Origin: Acorus gramineus
Lineage: Eukaryota > Streptophyta > Magnoliopsida > Acorales > Acoraceae
DNA length: 64,000 bases
Reading direction: 5' to 3'
NCBI GenBank assembly: GCA_030737835.1
Contig: CM060849.1
Coordinates: forward strand, 18,146,579-18,210,578
The translations under genes were made by a program, and so were the position numbers. This document shows positions 59,777-64,000 of this stretch, one piece after another. How positions within the stretch are numbered: the first letter of the stretch is position 1; every line of letters starts with the position of its first letter. The notes below the pieces were generated by a model. That model worked only from the letters and a program-made list of their open reading frames with translations. It made no database searches and was not told the DNA's origin.

Positions 59777-60988
59777 ATGGACCTGGGCCTCCTCCAGAGG
59801 GGCCTTGACTTCTCCCGCCGGAGGAAGCGGTGGCTCCTCACCATCGCCGCCGTCGGATTCACCGGCTACGGCCTCTACAGGACCTACCACCACCCCTCCG
59901 TCTCCACCCGCCGGAGGCGCCTCTACAAACTCTTTCACGCTCTCTTCGTCGCCGCCGATGCCGTCTCCGACTCTGCCGAGGCGGTCGGCGCGGTCTCCAG
60001 GGACCTGAACCTCTTCCTCCGGTCCGGCTCCGACGAGCTCCCCAACAGTCTCAAGCAGCTCTCGAAGATCGCCAAGTCCGACGAGTTCTCCCAGTCGCTG
60101 ACCCGGATCACGGAGTCCCTGACGGTCGGGGTCATCCGAGGCGTCCAAAGAAGCGACGGCGGAGAGGACCGTCCGTCCGATGGTGGTAGGAGCTTCTCTG
60201 ATCGGGTCCTCGATCGGCTCTTCTCCAGGGCGGGCTCCGGATTCGCCTCTGTAGTCGTCGGAAGCTTCGCGAGGAGTCTCGTGTTGGCCTTCTATGCGGC
60301 GGACGGTAGAGTGGACTCCGATGTGATGCCGCGTTCCGATCGGGGTTGGGTGGATGTGATTTGCTCGGAGAGACCGAGGGAGCTGATCGCGGATTGTATA
60401 CAAATCTTCGTGAGCACCGCCGTGTCGGTCTACCTTGATAAGACGATGGACATCAACACGTACGACGAGCTCTTCTCGGGCCTCACAAACCCCAAACACG
60501 AAACCAAAGTGAGGGACGTCTTGGTCTCTGTCTGTAACGGCGCCGTCGAGACCCTGGTCAAGACCTCCCACAAAGTAATGACCGATTCAAGGCCTTCCAG
60601 TCCGTCTTCGTCATCATCATCCATTGATCACGCCAAGAACACAGTCTCCAATGCGGAAGAATTGCACATTGTAGAACACAGGGGAAGTAAGGATGGCGGG
60701 TGGGTTGATAAGGTGTCTTCGACATTGGCAGTCCCGGGGAACCGGACGTTCTTGATTGATGTCACGGGGAGGGTGACGTTCGAGACTGTCCGATCTTTCC
60801 TCGATTTCTTGATGTGGAGGATCTGTGACATTGTGAAGAGGAGTGTGAGAGTGGTATGCAGGGAGGCGGTCGAGAGGGGGATGGAGGTTGTGAAGTACAT
60901 CACTGCGAAGTCAATGGTCATCATCACGGTGTGCCTTTCCCTGTGCTTGCATGCGTTCACGGGGACAAGGATTGCCTTGCTGGCTTGA
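59777..60988 (+). CDS. PHLOEM PROTEIN 2-LIKE A10-type protein, 403 aa
   Basis: Intronless and GC-rich. The start MDLGLLQRGLDFSRRRKRW is followed by a membrane-spanning segment (WLLTIAAVGFTGYGLYRTY, about 19-37). Then VSTRRRRLYKLFHALFVAADAVS, GAVSRDLNLFLRSGSDELPNSL, VLDRLFSRAGSGFASVVVGS and NTYDELFSGLTNPKH, all familiar from plant proteins annotated PP2-A10 (for example Arabidopsis At1g10150). The C terminus carries a second hydrophobic stretch (MVIITVCLSLCLHAFTG). Despite the name I see no jacalin-like PP2 lectin signature, so lectin activity should not be assumed. Probably a membrane-anchored protein of unknown function. Confidence 0.88.
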   Translation: MDLGLLQRGLDFSRRRKRWLLTIAAVGFTGYGLYRTYHHPSVSTRRRRLYKLFHALFVAADAVSDSAEAVGAVSRDLNLFLRSGSDELPNSLKQLSKIAKSDEFSQSLTRITESLTVGVIRGVQRSDGGEDRPSDGGRSFSDRVLDRLFSRAGSGFASVVVGSFARSLVLAFYAADGRVDSDVMPRSDRGWVDVICSERPRELIADCIQIFVSTAVSVYLDKTMDINTYDELFSGLTNPKHETKVRDVLVSVCNGAVETLVKTSHKVMTDSRPSSPSSSSSSIDHAKNTVSNAEELHIVEHRGSKDGGWVDKVSSTLAVPGNRTFLIDVTGRVTFETVRSFLDFLMWRICDIVKRSVRVVCREAVERGMEVVKYITAKSMVIITVCLSLCLHAFTGTRIALLA

Positions 60989-63900
60989 TTTGTTAATTGT
61001 AAGAAGCGATTACTTATGTGGTGATTCATGATTCGGTAATACCATATTTCTGAATTTACATTGTTAGCTTACTTGATAAGTTGATAGTGATATGGGTTGA
61101 GGATTGATTGGCCCTTTGGATATTTTTTTTGGTGAACAACTAAACATTGATATTAGGTAATAAATGAAAACAAATGATACCACTTTGAATGTCTGTGTAT
61201 GCTTATTTCAGACATTTGCTATCTGATTATGGAATGCTGTTGGTTACTGTTTGGGAATTAGACCATACTATAACAAGTCATTGAGACAGCTTAAAACTTG
61301 TTTGGCCAGGTACTTGTGTGATGATAATAAAAATGGAAGTGAAGATCTAAAGAGAAGAATCAACTTGTTGGGCAGCATTGTTTGTTTTTGCATGTTCTAA
61401 ATTTGTAGATCAGTGTTGTTGGACTTTTCACTTTAGTTATAGTTTTTCCTAGGGTGTTAACTTTTTCTTTTCTTTTGTTTTAGAGTCTTGATCTATTACC
61501 ATGAATTGACATTTTATACCCAGAACAGCAGGAGACCATGCCTGAATCGATTGACTTGTCTTTTTAGGAGGCATGCTTACCACTGGACTAGAAGAAAGAA
61601 TGGTGGTTTTACTGTTGAATTTTATAATAAGTAGCTTTTTTTATTCAGGCAAAGTTATAAAAAATGGGCCTCTCAATTATTGTCATGGAGATGAGAATTC
61701 CATCGTGATCATGTTGATACAGCATAAGTGCTTTGGATATTTTCTGTCAATTAAGATGACAAACTTACTGATCCAGTTTGTGGATGAGAGGAAGAAAGTT
61801 TCAAATGCCATGTTTATGAACATTCTTATTTATGACCATCCTCCAGCATGTCTTTCACTTGTATGCTTGAGCATTTGGTAACAAGAAATGGCAACATTTT
61901 TCAGGGGAGAAGTTGCTATGCTGAAAGCAAATGGGCAGGTATCTTGCGTCTCCTCAAGGGAGGGAATCAATGCATCTTGAGGGTGAAAATTGGTGTGCTT
62001 GGGGGGAACTGGGTTGGTTAGAATGCCACATTCTTCTAAAAAATGGTGGACGTCCTACCCTGTCTTTGGATAAGAACATTTAGCCACTCACATCAACATA
62101 TAATTTATCTTTTTCTTTTTTTGAAAATTAACATATATATTTTATCTTATCTCATATGATTACATGCTGACATTGATTGCTTTGTACTGCCTCTAGTTAT
62201 ATTGGTTAGATGAGATCTAAAAAAGCTAAACTTGTGCTGCTGAATTTTTGTTTTTTAACAGTTTGGGGAATGGAAGCGGAACTCCCTTTTGGTCCCCCTC
62301 GAAAACGACCTTCTTTTTTTAAACCCATTTTTGAAGAACTTGACACAAACATTCGAAAGGTGGAAAACCAAAGTTTTATTTTAAAAGAAAAAACAAAAGT
62401 TGATATAACTTTTTTTCCTTACTATATGGATATATATCAACAGAATAGTCTTTTGGTGTCTGTTTTAAGCATTCTTTATTTAGTAGCTGAAACCATGCTC
62501 ATCTAGTGCTTCCTTATTGTTTTTATTTTTTTTTACTGATCCATCCTTTTTAAGAGACTGCTTGCAAATTATCTCACTAGCACTATGGCTTTGTTAAACA
62601 TGCTTTTGCAAGATAATCAAATACAGAGCTATACTATGCCTGTGTTCACTGACTTGGATTAATTCTGCACTTCCAAGATTGGGCTTCCTTTGCATGCTTT
62701 ATTGGTTGTTGAGAAATCTACGCATATTTCAGGATGGGGTGACATTTTCTTGTCAAGTGACATGGTAAAAACATGGATGCTTTAAGGATGATAAAAGATA
62801 ATAAGGCACATGGCTCATTAAGTTCTAAGACACATGAGGGGTTCACATATCACTTTGTGAGGTGTTGACTTGTGCTTGTTTTTGGTGAGGAGTAGAACTC
62901 TCATCTATTTCTTCACTATCTTAGTAAGTCTTTACTGTTGTTTCTTTCCTTTCTTATTGTATGTTGTAACCTCATTTATATATGCAATCAGGGTAGCAAT
63001 TGTCTACCAATTCCATAAAAAAAGAGTTCTAAGACACATTTTCTCTAATGAATTTGAATTGTTGTTGTTGCTCATGTGGTTGAAGGGATGACTGCTTCAA
63101 AGGGGAGGACAGCTTGTATGCATGATCAGGATTCTGTACTTTTTTTTGAGGGCAGGATCATCTATGCTCTGTTACAATATGCATATTCTATCGGTAATAT
63201 TTTGTCTCGAGATAACTCAACCGTCTAGCTAACATAACACATAACCAACCTACTAACCTAGTAACCTACTTAAAGCATGCATGATGTTGCAATCTGGAAA
63301 ACACTTCTATATAATTTGTTACATGTAATCCCCAGCCGAGGTAATACTATAGTTGTTGGGGTTTCTGATATGTGCTGGCGTTTTGAATAAATTTGAGGTA
63401 GTTTAGTGTCTATATAACTCAAATGACCATCTTATTTATTGTCAAGAGTCGCGGAGATGGGAGTGTTATTTAATTCAGATTGCGAGGGAAGAAATTTTGG
63501 TGATCTGAATAACTAAAAAATACTTTGGATGCTAATGGTTATATTAAAAATGTCTGCTTGCCACTTCATTTTCAAACATGGATCGGAGGGGAAAAACAGA
63601 GGATTGTTGAGGTGCTTCACCTATCATCTGATCTAGATATTTCACATTGACATATTATGGGAATGTTGTCCATTCCTTTTCATTTGAACTTAGATCATAT
63701 CGTCACAGATTGCAGTTTCTGGGTGAAATTTTATATGATTCCCTACTGTTGCCATTTGAATAATTCTATTTCTGTGTAAACTGCAGACTTTGTTTATGCA
63801 AAGATGGAGACAAAATTTACTTTCTTTTGATAAAGTGGAGGTGCAAGTGTTTTTTGAGTTTTCAGGTCATAAGAGATGCGAAGTCATCCAAAAAGAAAAA

Positions 63901-64000
63901 TTGTTCTGAAATTCTTGTGCACAGAACATTGTTCATGAATCAGATTTGTGCCCCGTATCCGATCACAATTTAGGGTACAAGATTGAGAATGGGTTGTATT
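60989..64000. other. Right-end spacer, nothing coding recognised
   Basis: The first 100-150 bases are likely 3' UTR of the PP2-A10-like gene. The longest ORF (62210-62506) has a middle part with mixed charged composition ([16 protein letters not shown]) but no recognisable family or splice context. No tRNA, hairpin array or transposon terminus was noticed. Confidence 0.5.

Noticed and set aside
59756-60571. 271-aa antisense ORF over the PP2-A10-like gene
   Set aside because: Shadow frame without domain signals.
62210-62506. 98-aa [16 protein letters not shown]...
   Set aside because: Mixed composition, no family, no splice or promoter support.

Overview
This is nuclear DNA of a flowering plant. 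The genes carry spliceosomal introns, several have close angiosperm counterparts (PUB30/31-type U-box ligase, VQ protein, ACR-type ACT-repeat protein, PP2-A10-like protein), and the AT-rich spacers hold many MITE and hAT-like elements. The species and the monocot/eudicot question cannot be settled from sequence reading alone.

Layout. 0-2.5 kb: 5' two-thirds of a serine carboxypeptidase-like (SCPL) gene, minus strand, running off the left edge. 2.5-8.5 kb: AT-rich spacer with a GGGTC/GACCC-rich repeat, a foldback MITE with 9-bp target duplications and one orphan first-exon candidate. 8.5-9.0 kb: small uncharacterised plant gene, minus. 9-16 kb: transposon-rich spacer, including a hAT-like element with a perfect 8-bp duplication and a FAR1-like remnant. 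16.0-18.3 kb: two-exon LCAT-like lipase/acyltransferase, plus. 22.6-23.9 kb: intronless PUB30/31-type E3 ligase, plus. 24-31.6 kb: spacer with several MITEs. 31.7-32.1 kb: intronless VQ-motif gene, plus. 32.9-37.3 kb: two foldback elements, one built on an inverted 33-bp minisatellite. 38.5-44.8 kb: three-exon BSD-domain gene whose first intron holds a 2.47-kb TIR element with a decayed transposon ORF. 45.2-47.6 kb: five-exon ACR-type gene, minus, convergent with the BSD gene and preceded by a TATA box and three CACGTG boxes. 48.5-52.5 kb: hAT-like MITE, foldback MITE, LINE 3' end, small TIR element, SINE-like piece. 53.1-53.3 kb: small basic conserved protein, minus. 54.8-58.4 kb: eight-exon RsmE-type rRNA methyltransferase gene, minus, with a predicted GC-AG intron. 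59.8-61.0 kb: intronless PP2-A10-like gene, plus, divergent from RsmE. 61-64 kb: nothing recognised.

The genes are independent housekeeping, signalling and metabolic loci, with no sign of a gene cluster or operon. Exon models were built by hand: every junction keeps the reading frame, and exon lengths sum to whole codons in the SCPL, LCAT, BSD, ACR and RsmE genes. The least ordinary material is in the transposable elements: the TIR element in the BSD intron, the minisatellite-armed foldback element, and three foldback MITE families, each with two or more copies here.
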